Position numbers and translations under genes: made by a program. Shown here piece after piece: positions 46,742 through 56,577 of a stretch of DNA of 64,000 nt. Origin of the DNA: Arthrobacter sp. Its GTDB lineage: Bacteria; Actinomycetota; Actinomycetes; Actinomycetales; Micrococcaceae. Location: contig JAHFUZ010000002.1 in the NCBI GenBank assembly GCA_023264815.1, positions 62,001 to 126,000 on the forward strand, written 5' to 3'. Within the stretch, counting starts at the first letter, position 1, and each line of letters begins with the position of its first letter. The notes below the pieces were generated by a model that had not been told where the DNA came from, did no database searches, and saw only the letters and a list, made by a program, of their open reading frames with translations.

Positions 46742-48498
46742 TACTTGTTCTCCTTGGCTGCACTCTTGGAGGAGCTCGTGAGCTGCTCCTGCTTTTCCGC
46801 GAGGCGGCGTTCCGCGATGGTCATGCGCCGTTCAGCTTCTGCGGCCGCACCGGTGTTCTTCGCCCGGACTACAGCCGGTTTGGCTTCAGGCGTACGGAGG
46901 CGGCCCGCACCGCGGTACAGCGGAACAGCGCCCAGGCGCTTGGGATCCAGGCCGGAGAACGGGTGCCCTTCGCCGAAGAACTTGGTCCGCGCCAGCAGCT
47001 GGAGCGTCGGGTGGGTGAACATAAAGACCACGATGAGGTCGGCGATGGCTGTCAGGCCCAAGGTGAAGGCGAACCCTCGGACGTTGCCGACGGCCACGAA
47101 GTAGAGCACCAGCGCGGCGAGCAGGTTGACGGCCTTGGAGGCAAGCACCGTTCGTTTTGCACGCTTCCAGCCGTTCTCGACAGCCGAAACCAGGCCCCTG
47201 CCCTCGCGGAGCTCATCGCGGATGCGCTCAAAGTAGACGATGAACGAGTCAGCGGTCTGGCCGATGGCCACGATGATGCCGGCCACGCCGGCAAGGGACA
47301 GCCGGTAGTTCTCAGTCCAGCCCAGGATGGCGATGGCGAGGTACGTCAGCGCGCCCGCCACCACCAGCGAGGCGATGGTGACAAAGCCCAGGGCACGGTA
47401 CTGGAACAGGGAGTAGACCACTACGAGGAGCAGGCCGATGACGCCGGCGAGAAGACCCATCCGCAGCTGCTCACCACCGAGGGTGGCCGAGATCTGCTGG
47501 TCGCTCTGGATCTCAAAGCTGATGGGCAGTGCGCCGAAGCGCAGCTGGTCCGAAAGCGTCTTGGCCGTCTGCTCGGTAAAGCCTCCGGTGATCTGGGGAC
47601 GGCCATCGGTGATCACTGCCAATGACCGCGGCGCGGAAATGACCTGGTCATCAAGGACGATGGCGAACTGGGCCTTCGGGTCCGTGCCCGTCTGGCCGCC
47701 GGCGGCAACGTAGAACTGGTTCAGGCGTTCGGTGACCTCTTTGAACTTGGCCGTGCCTTCGTCGTCGAACTGGATGTTGACTGCCCAGTCGTTGGTGACC
47801 GCGCCCTGCGCACCCTGCTGGAGCTGGAAGGACGAGGTGACAATGTTGCTGCCCTTGACCTCCACTGGACCCAGGATGTATTTGATCGCGGGAGTTGTGG
47901 CGGTCGCCGGCTCGCACGTCACCAGGGGCTTGGCGGGGGCCGATGCCTCGGGGCTCTCAGGAGCGGGGTTGTTGCAGTCCAGGGCCTCAAACTGCTTGTA
48001 CACATCGGGGGTGATCCAGTTGACATCGCTGCTGTTGACAGGCTCGGCCGTTGGCTTGGGCAGCTGGTCCTCGGGCGTGCGCGACTCGGCCGGGACCGCT
48101 GCGCCGTCGCCATTGAGCAGGACCGGACGGAAGTTCATATCTGCCGATGCCTGGATCAGGTCACGGGTTTCCTTCGTGGGTGTGCCCGGCAGGCTGACCA
48201 CGACGTTGCGGCCGGACTGCGTGCTGATCTCAGCTTCGGCAACACCCGAGCCGTCAACGCGCTGGCGGATGATGGCCACCGCCTGGTTGAGCTGCTCTTC
48301 GTTGATGTCCGAACCGCCCTCAACCTTGGGCGCCAGGATCATCTGGGTTCCGCCTTCGAGGTCCAGCGCCAGCTTGGGTGCCCAGCTGGCCTGGCCGGCA
48401 AGGGTGCCGCCGGCCAACACAGCAGTCAGCACGGCGAGGATTACGCCGAGCCACACCAGTACCCGCAGGCCTGAGTTCTTAGGGCCACTTCGTGCCAT
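46741..48498 (-). CDS. secD: Protein translocase subunit SecD
   Basis: 585-aa partner of SecF. The N-terminal TM is followed by LALDLEGGTQMILAPKVEGG, the P1 periplasmic domain with a Ser/Pro/Ala-rich insertion near residues 155-200, then five more TM helices containing GVAGIIVAIGQTADSFIVYFERIRDELREG. The C-terminal cytoplasmic extension is charged (RRMTIAERRLAEKQEQL). A weak Shine-Dalgarno (AGAGAAAGA) precedes ATG 48498. It is separated from yajC by 113 bp containing a hairpin. Confidence 0.97.
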   Translation of the reverse strand: MARSGPKNSGLRVLVWLGVILAVLTAVLAGGTLAGQASWAPKLALDLEGGTQMILAPKVEGGSDINEEQLNQAVAIIRQRVDGSGVAEAEISTQSGRNVVVSLPGTPTKETRDLIQASADMNFRPVLLNGDGAAVPAESRTPEDQLPKPTAEPVNSSDVNWITPDVYKQFEALDCNNPAPESPEASAPAKPLVTCEPATATTPAIKYILGPVEVKGSNIVTSSFQLQQGAQGAVTNDWAVNIQFDDEGTAKFKEVTERLNQFYVAAGGQTGTDPKAQFAIVLDDQVISAPRSLAVITDGRPQITGGFTEQTAKTLSDQLRFGALPISFEIQSDQQISATLGGEQLRMGLLAGVIGLLLVVVYSLFQYRALGFVTIASLVVAGALTYLAIAILGWTENYRLSLAGVAGIIVAIGQTADSFIVYFERIRDELREGRGLVSAVENGWKRAKRTVLASKAVNLLAALVLYFVAVGNVRGFAFTLGLTAIADLIVVFMFTHPTLQLLARTKFFGEGHPFSGLDPKRLGAVPLYRGAGRLRTPEAKPAVVRAKNTGAAAEAERRMTIAERRLAEKQEQLTSSSKSAAKENK

Positions 48499-48527
48499 TG
48501 TCGATCTTTCTCTTATTTACGGAGGAA

Positions 48528-48560
48528 CCGCCGGTGCGAGCCTGATGCTCCCACCGGCGG
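48528..48560. other. Hairpin between yajC and secD
   Basis: CCGCCGGTG (48528-48536) and CACCGGCGG (48552-48560) are perfect 9-bp arms with a 15-nt loop, 51 bp after the yajC stop and 29 bp before the secD ATG. No U tract follows directly. It could slow transcription or protect mRNA ends and so set different levels of yajC and secDF. Confidence 0.4.
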
Positions 48561-48611
48561 CGGTCCGCAGCCGTAGAGGTGTTATAAAGCCTGTTGCGCA
48601 GGTGCGGTGGG

Positions 48612-49019
48612 CTAGCTGTCCTTCTTGCCTTCGTCATTGAGGCGCTTCAGGGTCTCGTCCGGTGTTTCGGCGGTAGCCGGCTGCGTGGTTCCAAGGTCCT
48701 GGGACGTCAGCGAGGATGCGTCGTCCGGGACAACGGCGGGCTCATCCTCGGCAACAACGGCAGGCTCGACGATCTTGGTGACTGCCTGGCGGTGGACCGT
48801 GGCGAGGTTTCCGGGTGAGAGCTCCAGGACAACCTTGTTCTCGGCGTCGTCCATGGACACAATCCGGCCGAACAGGCCAAAACTCGTCATGACCTCAACA
48901 CCGGGAGCGAACTTGGACTGCAGTTCTGCCTGCTGCTCCTTGGTCTTCTTGTTGCGGCGGAACATCATAAAGATAAAGATGCCGAGCATTGCGAACAAGA
49001 CGATGTTCATGGGATCCAC
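48612..49019 (-). CDS. yajC: Preprotein translocase subunit YajC
   Basis: Small Sec-accessory membrane protein. One TM helix (IVLFAMLGIFIFMMF) is followed by RRNKKTKEQQAELQ and FAPGVEVMTSFGLFGRIVSM, the family core, then a Glu/Ala/Pro/Thr-rich acidic tail. The track begins at 49106, giving a poorly supported N-terminus. GTG 49019 (DPMNIVLFAML follows), or ATG 49010, fits the family start; I give GTG 49019 (135 aa). It lies between ruvB and secD, as in other actinobacteria. Confidence 0.9.
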   Translation of the reverse strand: MDPMNIVLFAMLGIFIFMMFRRNKKTKEQQAELQSKFAPGVEVMTSFGLFGRIVSMDDAENKVVLELSPGNLATVHRQAVTKIVEPAVVAEDEPAVVPDDASSLTSQDLGTTQPATAETPDETLKRLNDEGKKDS

Positions 49020-49192
49020 AGGGAAGTTTCCGTTCTGTACTGGCGTGTCTGGTGTGTGGCTGCGTCCGCTTCGTTCCGCCATGCAGATGTCCGTGCTGGC
49101 CGGCAACGGCCCCTCGGAGCCGCCGGCGGGAACAAAGGCCCGAACGTGCCGGGTTTCATATCCAGTCTAAAGGGAAAAGCTGAAAGGAAGGC

Positions 49193-50281
49193 CTATTGGC
49201 TGTTCGGCGCCCATTGGGCCGCGGCGTCGCTGGAGTCGCTATCAGACTCGAACAGGTCCAGGGGTTCCTGCCCGAACACCCCTGCGGGCACTGAATAGCC
49301 CAGGTGCGTCCACGCCGGAGCCATGGCGATCCGCCCCCGGGGCGTACGGCCCAGCAGGCCTTCGCGGACAAGGAACGGCTCGGCCACAGTTTCCACTGTC
49401 TCGGTTTCCTCGCCGACTGCAATGGCCAGGGTGGAAAGCCCCACGGGTCCCCCGCCGAACTTTGTGATGAGGGCTTCCAGGACGGCGCGGTCCAGCCGGT
49501 CCAGGCCGCGCTTGTCTACTTCATACATGTCCAAGGCGGCCGAGGCTGCCCGCGCGTCGATCTGCTCGATGCCGTGGACCAGTGCCCAGTCCCGGACCCG
49601 GCGAAGGAGCCGGTTGGCGATGCGGGGTGTGCCACGGGAACGGCCGGCAATTTCGCTGAAGCCGGCAGAGTTGACCTTGAGGTCAAGCAGCCCGGCGGAA
49701 CGCCTGAGTACCAGTTCAAGTTCGGCCACGCTGTAGAACTCCAAGTGGCCGGTGAACCCGAACCTGTCCCGCAGCGGACCGGGAAGCAAGCCGGCACGGG
49801 TGGTGGCTCCCACCAGGGTGAAGGGCGGCAGTTCCAGCGGGATGGCCGTGGCACCGGCGCCCTTGCCCACCACAATGTCCACCCGGAAATCTTCCATGGC
49901 CATATACAGCATTTCTTCTGCCGGCCGGGACATCCGGTGGATCTCGTCCAGGAAGAGGACTTCGCCTTCGGACAGGGAGGACAGGATCGCAGCCAGGTCC
50001 CCGGCGTGCTGGATGGCCGGGCCGCTGCTAATCCGCAGCGGGGCATTCATTTCAGAAGCAACAATCATGGCCAGCGTGGTTTTGCCCAGGCCCGGCGGCC
50101 CGGAAAACAGTACGTGGTCAGCGCTGCGGCCCCGCATCCGGGAGGCCTGCAGAACCAGCGAAAGCTGCTTCCGCACGCGGTGCTGGCCCACGAAGTCATC
50201 CAGGTTTTTGGGCCTGAGGGCGGCCTCGATGGCCCGTTCCTCCGGCTCCTCCCCTGCCGCTACCACGGAAGGCTCAGCCAC
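49193..50281 (-). CDS. ruvB: Holliday junction branch migration helicase RuvB
   Basis: AAA+ motor of branch migration. Walker A is [20 protein letters not shown], Walker [17 protein letters not shown], and the sensor region [21 protein letters not shown]. The C-terminal winged helix includes [14 protein letters not shown]. Length 362 aa is typical plus a short acidic tail. ATG 50281 is 8 bp inside the end of ruvA, so the two are coupled. Confidence 0.98.
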   Translation of the reverse strand: MAEPSVVAAGEEPEERAIEAALRPKNLDDFVGQHRVRKQLSLVLQASRMRGRSADHVLFSGPPGLGKTTLAMIVASEMNAPLRISSGPAIQHAGDLAAILSSLSEGEVLFLDEIHRMSRPAEEMLYMAMEDFRVDIVVGKGAGATAIPLELPPFTLVGATTRAGLLPGPLRDRFGFTGHLEFYSVAELELVLRRSAGLLDLKVNSAGFSEIAGRSRGTPRIANRLLRRVRDWALVHGIEQIDARAASAALDMYEVDKRGLDRLDRAVLEALITKFGGGPVGLSTLAIAVGEETETVETVAEPFLVREGLLGRTPRGRIAMAPAWTHLGYSVPAGVFGQEPLDLFESDSDSSDAAAQWAPNSQ

Positions 50282-50918
50282 GGCTGCCTACGCGATTGCC
50301 GGCCCGCGCACCGTCCTGGCCAAGCCACCGGAGCGTGGTCCGCAGGATTTCAGCCACGTTGCCGCGGAAGGACACCTCGGGTTCGTCCGCCAGGGCCTTG
50401 TCGATGCTTGCCGTGGCGTCCTTTTCCGACCAGCCAAGGCTGGTCATCGCCGCCACAACCTGCGGCTTCCAGGAAGCCTCGGCCGCGGTGGCCGGCGCAG
50501 CTGTACCTGCGGTCCCGTGCGGCACCAGCTTGCCGGCGAGTTCCAGCACAATCCGCCCGGCCACCTTGGGCCCGATGCCGGGCACCTTAGTGAAGGCCTT
50601 GCTGTCCTCCGCGTGGGCAGCAACCCGGATGGCTTCGGGCTCGTGGACGGCGAGCACCGCCAGCGCGAGCCGCGGACCTACGCCGCTGACGCTGAGCAGG
50701 ACATCAAAGACTTCCCGTTCGTCATCGGTGGCGAAGCCGAACAGGGTCAGCGAATCCTCACGGACAATCAGCGACGTGAAGAGTTTGCCTTCCTCGCCCG
50801 TGCGCAGGCCACTGAGCGTCTGGGGTGTGGCATTGACGCTCATTCCCGCCCCGTTGAGGTCGATCACGGCGGTGGAAAGGCCAACGTGCGCTACGGTTCC
50901 GCGAAGGAAACTGATCAA
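50274..50918 (-). CDS. ruvA: Holliday junction DNA helicase subunit RuvA
   Basis: Junction-binding tetramer, 214 aa. The N-terminal OB domain ([25 protein letters not shown]), helix-hairpin-helix motifs ([13 protein letters not shown] and [20 protein letters not shown]) and the C-terminal RuvB-binding domain ([23 protein letters not shown]) are all visible. A Thr/Ala-rich linker joins the last domain. It follows ruvC by 91 bp. Confidence 0.97.
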   Translation of the reverse strand: MISFLRGTVAHVGLSTAVIDLNGAGMSVNATPQTLSGLRTGEEGKLFTSLIVREDSLTLFGFATDDEREVFDVLLSVSGVGPRLALAVLAVHEPEAIRVAAHAEDSKAFTKVPGIGPKVAGRIVLELAGKLVPHGTAGTAAPATAAEASWKPQVVAAMTSLGWSEKDATASIDKALADEPEVSFRGNVAEILRTTLRWLGQDGARAGNRVGSRG

Positions 50919-51009
50919 GGCCGTGCTCCTGGTGTACTGCCGGGTGCTGCGGAGCAGGACCCGGCTATCCGAACATATCTACGAATACCCTAGCAAGGGC
51001 TGCGGGCAT

Positions 51010-51588
51010 TCAGCGTGCGCGGCGCGCCTTCGCCTCGGCATCGGCCCAGGCGCGCTGGGCGGGGGTGAGGGACATGCTGCCCGGGCCGGTGGTGGCCACG
51101 GCGGCGCCGCTGCCGGCACGCCAGGCGTGGGTGATCGCCAGGGCCAGCGCATCCGCGGCGTCGGCCGGCCGGGGCGGCGCGTCAAGCCGGAGGATCTTGG
51201 TGACGAGTTTGGTCACCGCGTCCTTGTTGGAATTTCCGCTGCCCGTGACGGCGGCCTTGACTTCGGATGGCGTATGCAGCGCTACTGGGATGCCCCGTCG
51301 CGCGGCGGCGGCGATGACCACCCCGGACGCTTGTGCCACGCCCATCACCGTGCTGACATTCAGCTGGGAGAAGACGCGTTCGACGGCGAGCACCTGGGGT
51401 TCGTAGCGGTCCAGCCAGTCATCGATGGCCAGTGCAATCACCAGCAGCCGTTGATCCAGGGTTTCTTCCGGAGAGGTCCCCACAACCCCGACCGCCACCA
51501 TCGTGGCGCGCCTGTTCCGTTCGACATCCACAACGCCGATGCCGCAGCGCGTGAGCCCCGGGTCAACACCGAGTACGCGCAGCGTCAC
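51010..51588 (-). CDS. ruvC: Holliday junction resolvase RuvC
   Basis: Endonuclease that cuts Holliday junctions. The acidic catalytic residues are seen in [19 protein letters not shown] (Asp), [11 protein letters not shown] (Glu), and the C-terminal [14 protein letters not shown] (Asp pair). Length is 192 aa with a basic, Arg/Ala-rich tail. The start is GTG 51588. It is the first of the ruvC-ruvA-ruvB group, 35 bp after the yebC stop. Confidence 0.97.
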   Translation of the reverse strand: MTLRVLGVDPGLTRCGIGVVDVERNRRATMVAVGVVGTSPEETLDQRLLVIALAIDDWLDRYEPQVLAVERVFSQLNVSTVMGVAQASGVVIAAAARRGIPVALHTPSEVKAAVTGSGNSNKDAVTKLVTKILRLDAPPRPADAADALALAITHAWRAGSGAAVATTGPGSMSLTPAQRAWADAEAKARRAR

Positions 51589-51623
51589 GCTCCGACATCC
51601 GCCCTAGGCCGCAAAGCTGCGTG

Positions 51624-52379
51624 TCACTCAGATTCCAGGGCGGCCTGGACTTCGTCGCTGAGGTCGGCATTGCTGTAGACGTTCTGGACGTCGTCGAGTT
51701 CTTCCAGGGCGTCAACAAGCTTCATGAACTTCTTGGCGGCCTCAAGATCGAGCGGCACCTCCATGGAGGGAACGAACTCGGCCTCGTCGGTGTCGTACTC
51801 GATCCCGGCGTCCTTCAGGGCGTCGCGGACGGCCTGGAGGTCTTTCGGATCCGAATGGATTTCGAAGGTGTCGCCGTTGTCCTTCACTTCCTCAGCGCCG
51901 GCGTCGAGGACGGCCATCAGCACGTCATCTTCGGTGAGTTCCTTCTTGGGCAGGGTGACCACACCCTTGCGGCTGAAGAGGTAACTGACCGAACCGGGGT
52001 CGGCGATGGTGCCGCCGTTGCGGGAGATCGCCAGGCGCACCTCGGAGGCCGCGCGGTTCTTGTTGTCCGTGAGGCATTCGATGAGCAGCGCGGAGCCCTG
52101 CGGGCCGCGGCATTCGTACATGATTTCGGTGTAGTCCACTACTTCGCCGGTCAGGCCGGCGCCGCGCTTGATGGCGCGGTCAATGTTGTCTGCCGGAACC
52201 GAGGTCTTCTTGGCCTTGGTGACAGCCAGTTCCAGGCCGGGGTTGCCCTGGAGGTCCGGTCCGCCCATGCGGGCGGCGACTTCGATGTTCTTGATCAGTT
52301 TGGCGAACGATTTCGCACGGCGGCTATCGAGGATGGCCTTTTTGTGCTTGGTCGTTGCCCATTTGGAGTGGCCTGACAT
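51624..52379 (-). CDS. YebC/PmpR-family protein (translation/transcription regulator type)
   Basis: 251-aa YebC family protein. The conserved N-terminus [24 protein letters not shown] and the acidic patches [20 protein letters not shown] are present. Older work assigns transcriptional repression; recent work reports help for ribosomes stalled at polyproline, as EF-P does. It is 3 bp downstream of pdxT and upstream of ruvC, the conserved order. Confidence 0.95.
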   Translation of the reverse strand: MSGHSKWATTKHKKAILDSRRAKSFAKLIKNIEVAARMGGPDLQGNPGLELAVTKAKKTSVPADNIDRAIKRGAGLTGEVVDYTEIMYECRGPQGSALLIECLTDNKNRAASEVRLAISRNGGTIADPGSVSYLFSRKGVVTLPKKELTEDDVLMAVLDAGAEEVKDNGDTFEIHSDPKDLQAVRDALKDAGIEYDTDEAEFVPSMEVPLDLEAAKKFMKLVDALEELDDVQNVYSNADLSDEVQAALESE

Positions 52380-52382
52380 GCT

Positions 52383-53093
52383 TTACGCTTCTCCTCTGAT
52401 CATGCGGATAAAAAGTTCATGTACGCGTTTCTCCCCAGTCACTTCCGGGTGGAAGGAGGTGGCCAGCAGGTGGCCGGAACGCACAGCAACAATTCTAGCC
52501 GTCCCGGGCAGGCTCGCCGCGTGGGACGCGTGTTCCGGGTCTGCCGGCTCCACCTGGGCGAGGACTTCCACGTTGCTTCCCACGCGCTCCACCCAGGGTC
52601 CGCGGATGAACACAGCGTGTACGGGAGCTACGCCGGATTCCGTGGCGCTGAAGTCCAGGCCCTTGAAATCCAGGTCCGTTTCGAATGATTCACGCTGCCG
52701 TCCGAACGCGTTACGGCGCACTGTGATGTCCAGGCCGCCAAACGTCTCTTGGGGTTTGCCGGCAAGGTCCGTGGCGGGGTCGGCGATGTCGTTGGCCAGC
52801 AGGATCATGCCGGCGCAGGAGCCGTAGACCGGCAGCCCTTCGCGGATGCGGGCCTTCAGCGGCTCGGCGAGTTCGAAGGCGCGGGCCAGTTTATCTATAG
52901 CCGTGGATTCGCCGCCCGGAATGATGAGCCCGTCCAGGCCGTCCAGTTCCGAGGGCCGGCGGATTCCTACGCCCGCCGCCCCGGAGGCGTCGACGGCGCG
53001 AAGGTGTTCACGGAAGTCTCCCTGAAGGGCCAGGACGCCGATCCGGAGGCCTGCGCCCACGCGTGCGGAAGCGGCCGAAAGGGGATTTGTCAT
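52383..53093 (-). CDS. pdxT: Pyridoxal 5'-phosphate synthase glutaminase subunit PdxT
   Basis: Class I glutaminase that supplies ammonia to PdxS. Motifs: [31 protein letters not shown], the nucleophile in [17 protein letters not shown], and the His-Glu dyad in [18 protein letters not shown]. The 236 aa are typical for actinobacteria. Unlike the usual pdxS-pdxT neighbours, pdxS here is 5.6 kb away, behind murT-gatD, capA and a peptidase. Confidence 0.96.
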   Translation of the reverse strand: MTNPLSAASARVGAGLRIGVLALQGDFREHLRAVDASGAAGVGIRRPSELDGLDGLIIPGGESTAIDKLARAFELAEPLKARIREGLPVYGSCAGMILLANDIADPATDLAGKPQETFGGLDITVRRNAFGRQRESFETDLDFKGLDFSATESGVAPVHAVFIRGPWVERVGSNVEVLAQVEPADPEHASHAASLPGTARIVAVRSGHLLATSFHPEVTGEKRVHELFIRMIRGEA

Positions 53094-53171
53094 TCATTCA
53101 GCATAAGGGGAAGCCCGCTCCGGGCAGCGCCGGAAATGCTTCCCCGGCGGAGTTCTATGCCGTTGCTGGGA

Positions 53172-53177
53172 TATATT
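53172..53177 (+). promoter_or_regulatory. Possible -10 of murT-gatD
   Basis: TATATT lies 7 bp upstream of ATG 53185, with no Shine-Dalgarno between. The spacing suggests a leaderless murT transcript. No convincing -35 was found. Confidence 0.35.
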
Positions 53178-53184
53178 ACAGAGC

Positions 53185-54477
53185 ATGCTTTACATCAGTG
53201 TTCCGCTCGGCAAGCTGGTCCGCCGGGTGTCCCGGCTCAGGGGCGGCGGTTCCGCCCTGCCCGGGCTGGTGGTCGAAAAAATCGATCCCGGCTTTATGCA
53301 GCGGACACTCGCCACGCTCCCCCACGGTGTGGCAGTGGTCAGCGGAACCAACGGCAAAACCACCACCACCAAAATGGTGGTGGAACTCCTGGAAAGCCAG
53401 GGGCTGAAGGTATTCACGAACCGTACGGGCAGCAACTTCACCCGTGGTGTGGCGGCCGCCCTGCTCGGCGAGGTGGACTGGCGCGGCAGGCTCAAGGCCG
53501 ATGTCGCCGTCCTGGAACTGGACGAAGCCCACGCCGTGCATTTCGTCAACCGGGTTCCGCCCCGTTACAGCCTCCTGCTCAACGTCCTGCGGGACCAGCT
53601 GGACCGCTTCGGCGAAATCGACAAGACTGCCCAGCTCCTTGAGCACATCGCGGGCAAAACCACCGGAACGGTGGTGCTCAACCGGGAGGACCCGCGGGTG
53701 GCCCGGATCGCGGACACCCTCGCCGGCCAGGACGTCCAGTACTTCGGCCTCGACGATTCCCTGCTGAGCATGTTCCCCAATGACGACGACATGCGCGCTG
53801 CGCCCGGCAGCCCCGGGCCCGCAGCCCTCCCCGGAAAGCCGCCGGCCGACGTCGTACTCCGCAAGGTGGGTCCGGACACCGCCGATTTCGAGTACGACGG
53901 CGTCACGGTCACCACCGGGATGAAGCTCCGCGGCGTCTACAACATCTTTAATGCTGCCGCGGCGCTGGCCCTGGCGCGCAGCATCTGCGGCAGCGGTGCG
54001 GCGGCCGCCGACCATGCGGCCCTGCTGACCGCGCTGTCCAGGGTGGAACCGGCCTTCGGCCGCGGCGAAAGCCTTGTGGTGGACGGCCAGCCGCTCGACC
54101 TTGTGCTTGTGAAGAATCCCAGCGGCTTCCGGCTGGGATTGAAGTCCTTCCCGGCCGGCGGCTACGCCACCATGATCGCCGTCAATGACAACTACGCCGA
54201 TGGCCGGGACATGTCCTGGTTGTGGGACGTGGAATTCGAGTCGCTCCGTGACGGCGGTGTTGACCAGCTGACCGGGTCCCGCGCCTACGACATGGCGCTG
54301 CGGCTGCAGTACGACGACGTGCGGATCGGCGCTGTCCAGACTGACATAGCCCCTGCCCTGGCAGCCTTCATCCGTGAAGGCAGCGGACGGCCGAAGCGCA
54401 TCTTCTGCACGTACACAGCCATGCTGGCTATCCGCCGCGAGCTGTCCAAAATCACCACAGTGGAGGTGGTCTCATGA
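53185..54477 (+). CDS. murT: Lipid II isoglutaminyl synthase, ligase subunit MurT
   Basis: Mur-ligase-like subunit that, with GatD, amidates D-Glu of the stem peptide. P-loop VVSGTNGKTTTTKMVVELLES is near residues 52-72, the Mur central domain has LLNVLRDQLDRFGEID, and the C-terminal DUF1727 region contains NDNYADGRDMSWLWDVEFE. Length is 430 aa. Only two cysteines occur in the whole protein, so the Cys4 zinc ribbon of the Staphylococcus/Streptococcus MurT is absent. gatD overlaps by 4 bp. Confidence 0.95.
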   Translation: MLYISVPLGKLVRRVSRLRGGGSALPGLVVEKIDPGFMQRTLATLPHGVAVVSGTNGKTTTTKMVVELLESQGLKVFTNRTGSNFTRGVAAALLGEVDWRGRLKADVAVLELDEAHAVHFVNRVPPRYSLLLNVLRDQLDRFGEIDKTAQLLEHIAGKTTGTVVLNREDPRVARIADTLAGQDVQYFGLDDSLLSMFPNDDDMRAAPGSPGPAALPGKPPADVVLRKVGPDTADFEYDGVTVTTGMKLRGVYNIFNAAAALALARSICGSGAAAADHAALLTALSRVEPAFGRGESLVVDGQPLDLVLVKNPSGFRLGLKSFPAGGYATMIAVNDNYADGRDMSWLWDVEFESLRDGGVDQLTGSRAYDMALRLQYDDVRIGAVQTDIAPALAAFIREGSGRPKRIFCTYTAMLAIRRELSKITTVEVVS

Positions 54478-55226
54478 CCGCTGAATCAACCGGAACCGGG
54501 CAGGACAGCAAGGGCACCATCCGCGTCCTGCAGCTGTATCCGCGGGACATGAACATCTATGGCGACTGGGGCAACGCCCTGGTCCTGAAGCAGCGGATCT
54601 ACTGGCACGGCTACACACCCGAACTGCTTGAGTACAACGTGGGCGACGAGTTTCCTGCGGACGTGGACCTGATTGTAGGCGGCGGCGGGCAGGACAGCGG
54701 CCAGCTGGTCATCCAGGATGACCTGCATTCACAGGCCGCGGTCCTCAGCAGGCTGGCCGAGGACGGCACGCCCATGCTGGTGATCTGCGGGCTCTACCAG
54801 CTGTTCGGGCGCTTCTTCAAGACCCGCCTGGGCACGGTCATTCCGGGGATTGGCGTCCTGGACGTGGAAACCCACGGCACGGAGGAACGCCTGATCGGCA
54901 ACGTCAAGGTGGCCACGGAGGAGTTCGGCGAGGTTCTGGGCTACGAGAACCACAGCGGACAGACCACCCTCGGGGCAGGCGTCCGCCCATTGGGCACCAC
55001 TGCAAAAGGAACCGGCAACAACAGCAGCGACGGCCTGGAGGGCGCGCGCTACAAGAATGTGGTGGCCAGCTATCTGCACGGTTCGCTGCTGCCGAAGAAC
55101 CCGGCCATTGCCGACTTCCTCATCCGGACGGCGGCGGAACGCAGGTTTGGCACGTTCGAGCCTGGCAACCCTGATGACAGGTTCGCCGTGCTGGCCCGTG
55201 AGCACGCCGCCCGGCGTCCGCGCTAA
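54474..55226 (+). CDS. gatD: Lipid II isoglutaminyl synthase, glutaminase subunit GatD
   Basis: Class I amidotransferase of the CobB/CobQ type that feeds ammonia to MurT. The nucleophile Cys is in MLVICGLYQLFGRFF and the His in VASYLHGSLLPKNPAIADF. YPRDMNIYGDWGNALVLKQRI is the typical N-terminus. The 250 aa are a normal length. It is coupled to murT by an ATGA overlap. Its stop codon overlaps that of the convergent capA (CTAA). Confidence 0.96.
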   Translation: MTAESTGTGQDSKGTIRVLQLYPRDMNIYGDWGNALVLKQRIYWHGYTPELLEYNVGDEFPADVDLIVGGGGQDSGQLVIQDDLHSQAAVLSRLAEDGTPMLVICGLYQLFGRFFKTRLGTVIPGIGVLDVETHGTEERLIGNVKVATEEFGEVLGYENHSGQTTLGAGVRPLGTTAKGTGNNSSDGLEGARYKNVVASYLHGSLLPKNPAIADFLIRTAAERRFGTFEPGNPDDRFAVLAREHAARRPR

Positions 55227-56506
55227 GGGCTCCGCTGCTGTTCCCTGGTGATCAGCAGTTCGTGGGCGCCGGCTGCAGCCGCGCCCATCGAATCCACCAC
55301 GGTGAGTGTCCGCTGCCTGGTGGCGGCGTCGGCCTCAGGCGTGGCGCAGACGCCCTGCGGCGCGTCGGAAGCGACTGAACACCAGCGGTACGGGTCACGG
55401 ACCATCACGGACGGGGTCCAGGCGAGGTCCGAGGCGGCCCAGTTGCCCGCCGCATCCTGGCTGAACTGCGCGCGCACCAGCAACCCCTCATTGTTCACCA
55501 CGTACCAGGGCGAGAGCTCCGTGACGCCGTTGCCCAGTCCGTAGACGATCCAGGTGCCCTTGTAGTTCTCAATGGGAAGTACAGAGTGGGTGTGGTGGCC
55601 GTAGACCATGGTGAACTGGCCACTGTCCACCAGCGCGTGGGCCACATCCTGCTGCTGGGCATTCGCCGCACTGGCATACTCGTCCCCCGCGTGCATGGCG
55701 CCAAGGACAATGTCTGCGCCAAGGGCACGCGCCTTGACGGCCTTGGCGATCATGGCCGTCGCGTCGAGCATGTCCACCTGCCAGCCGTATTCCGGGTACT
55801 GCCCGTTGAGGCCATAGGTCCCTGCGATGATGGCGATCTTCGCGCCGTCCGTCTGCAGGATCAGGATGCCCTGGGACTCGGTTTCCGTTCTGTAGGAGCC
55901 GGTGTGCTTGAGTCCGGCCGCATCCAGGGCATCCAGAGTCCTCAGGACTCCGTCCGTGCTCCGGTCGATGGTGTGGTTGCTGGCGGTGGTGCACGCCCGG
56001 TACCCCACAGCTTTGGACGCCGTGATGATCTGCGGCGGGACGTTGAACGATGGGTGGGCGGCGAACGGACCGTCCGGCCCGGCAACCGGCGTCTCCTGAT
56101 GGCAGATGGCGAGGTCGCTGGCCTGGATGTAGCGGCGCTGGCCTTCCAGGAGCGGCGTGAAGTCCAGCCCGGGTTTGCCTGCCGCGGCGGCGTCATCCCG
56201 GGCCTGCTGCCAGAGCTGGGTGTGGACCAGCATGTCCCCGGTCAGCAGCACGGACGTACACCGCAGCGTGGGGCAGGCCGGCCCGGCGCCCGGGGTGGGC
56301 GTGGGCGCCGGGCCGGGTGACGGCGTCGGGCTTTGCTGCGCTGCAGCGGTTCCCCCGGCGGGCTTCGCGGCGCTGATGCCCGGGCCGTTGCCGCCCTGCT
56401 CGGCCACGAGGCCGCAGGCAGCAAGCTGTGCTGCTGCTGCCACAGCAAGGACAGCCAACCCGATTCGGGCCGCAGCAATCCCGGACATGTTCCCCATACG
56501 CGCCAT
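55223..56506 (-). CDS. CapA-family lipoprotein (metallophosphatase-like)
   Basis: Exported protein with a signal peptide and lipobox (AVAAAAQLAAC), then a Pro/Thr/Ala-rich linker (PTPSPGPAPTPTPGAGPACP) and a CapA/PGA_cap domain. Metal-binding segments: LLTGDMLVHTQLW, TASNHTIDRSTDGVLRTLDAL, LGAMHAGDEYAS and VYGHHTHSVLPIE. CapA is linked to poly-gamma-glutamate synthesis, but no capB/capC is here. The start is uncertain: ATG 56506 (428 aa) is chosen over track ATG 56560 because the lipoprotein signal begins there; 56497 and 56488 are also possible. Confidence 0.85.
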   Translation of the reverse strand: MARMGNMSGIAAARIGLAVLAVAAAAQLAACGLVAEQGGNGPGISAAKPAGGTAAAQQSPTPSPGPAPTPTPGAGPACPTLRCTSVLLTGDMLVHTQLWQQARDDAAAAGKPGLDFTPLLEGQRRYIQASDLAICHQETPVAGPDGPFAAHPSFNVPPQIITASKAVGYRACTTASNHTIDRSTDGVLRTLDALDAAGLKHTGSYRTETESQGILILQTDGAKIAIIAGTYGLNGQYPEYGWQVDMLDATAMIAKAVKARALGADIVLGAMHAGDEYASAANAQQQDVAHALVDSGQFTMVYGHHTHSVLPIENYKGTWIVYGLGNGVTELSPWYVVNNEGLLVRAQFSQDAAGNWAASDLAWTPSVMVRDPYRWCSVASDAPQGVCATPEADAATRQRTLTVVDSMGAAAAGAHELLITREQQRSP

Positions 56507-56577
56507 TGTAGGTTCGGCCCCTGCCCAAAACCGGGAGCCGCGCATTGAGAATCCCTGCACCGGTATGAAAGGTTAGC

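Noticed and set aside
55223-56506. Poly-gamma-glutamate capsule operon
   Set aside because: Only a CapA-like protein is found; CapB and CapC ligase/transport genes are absent.
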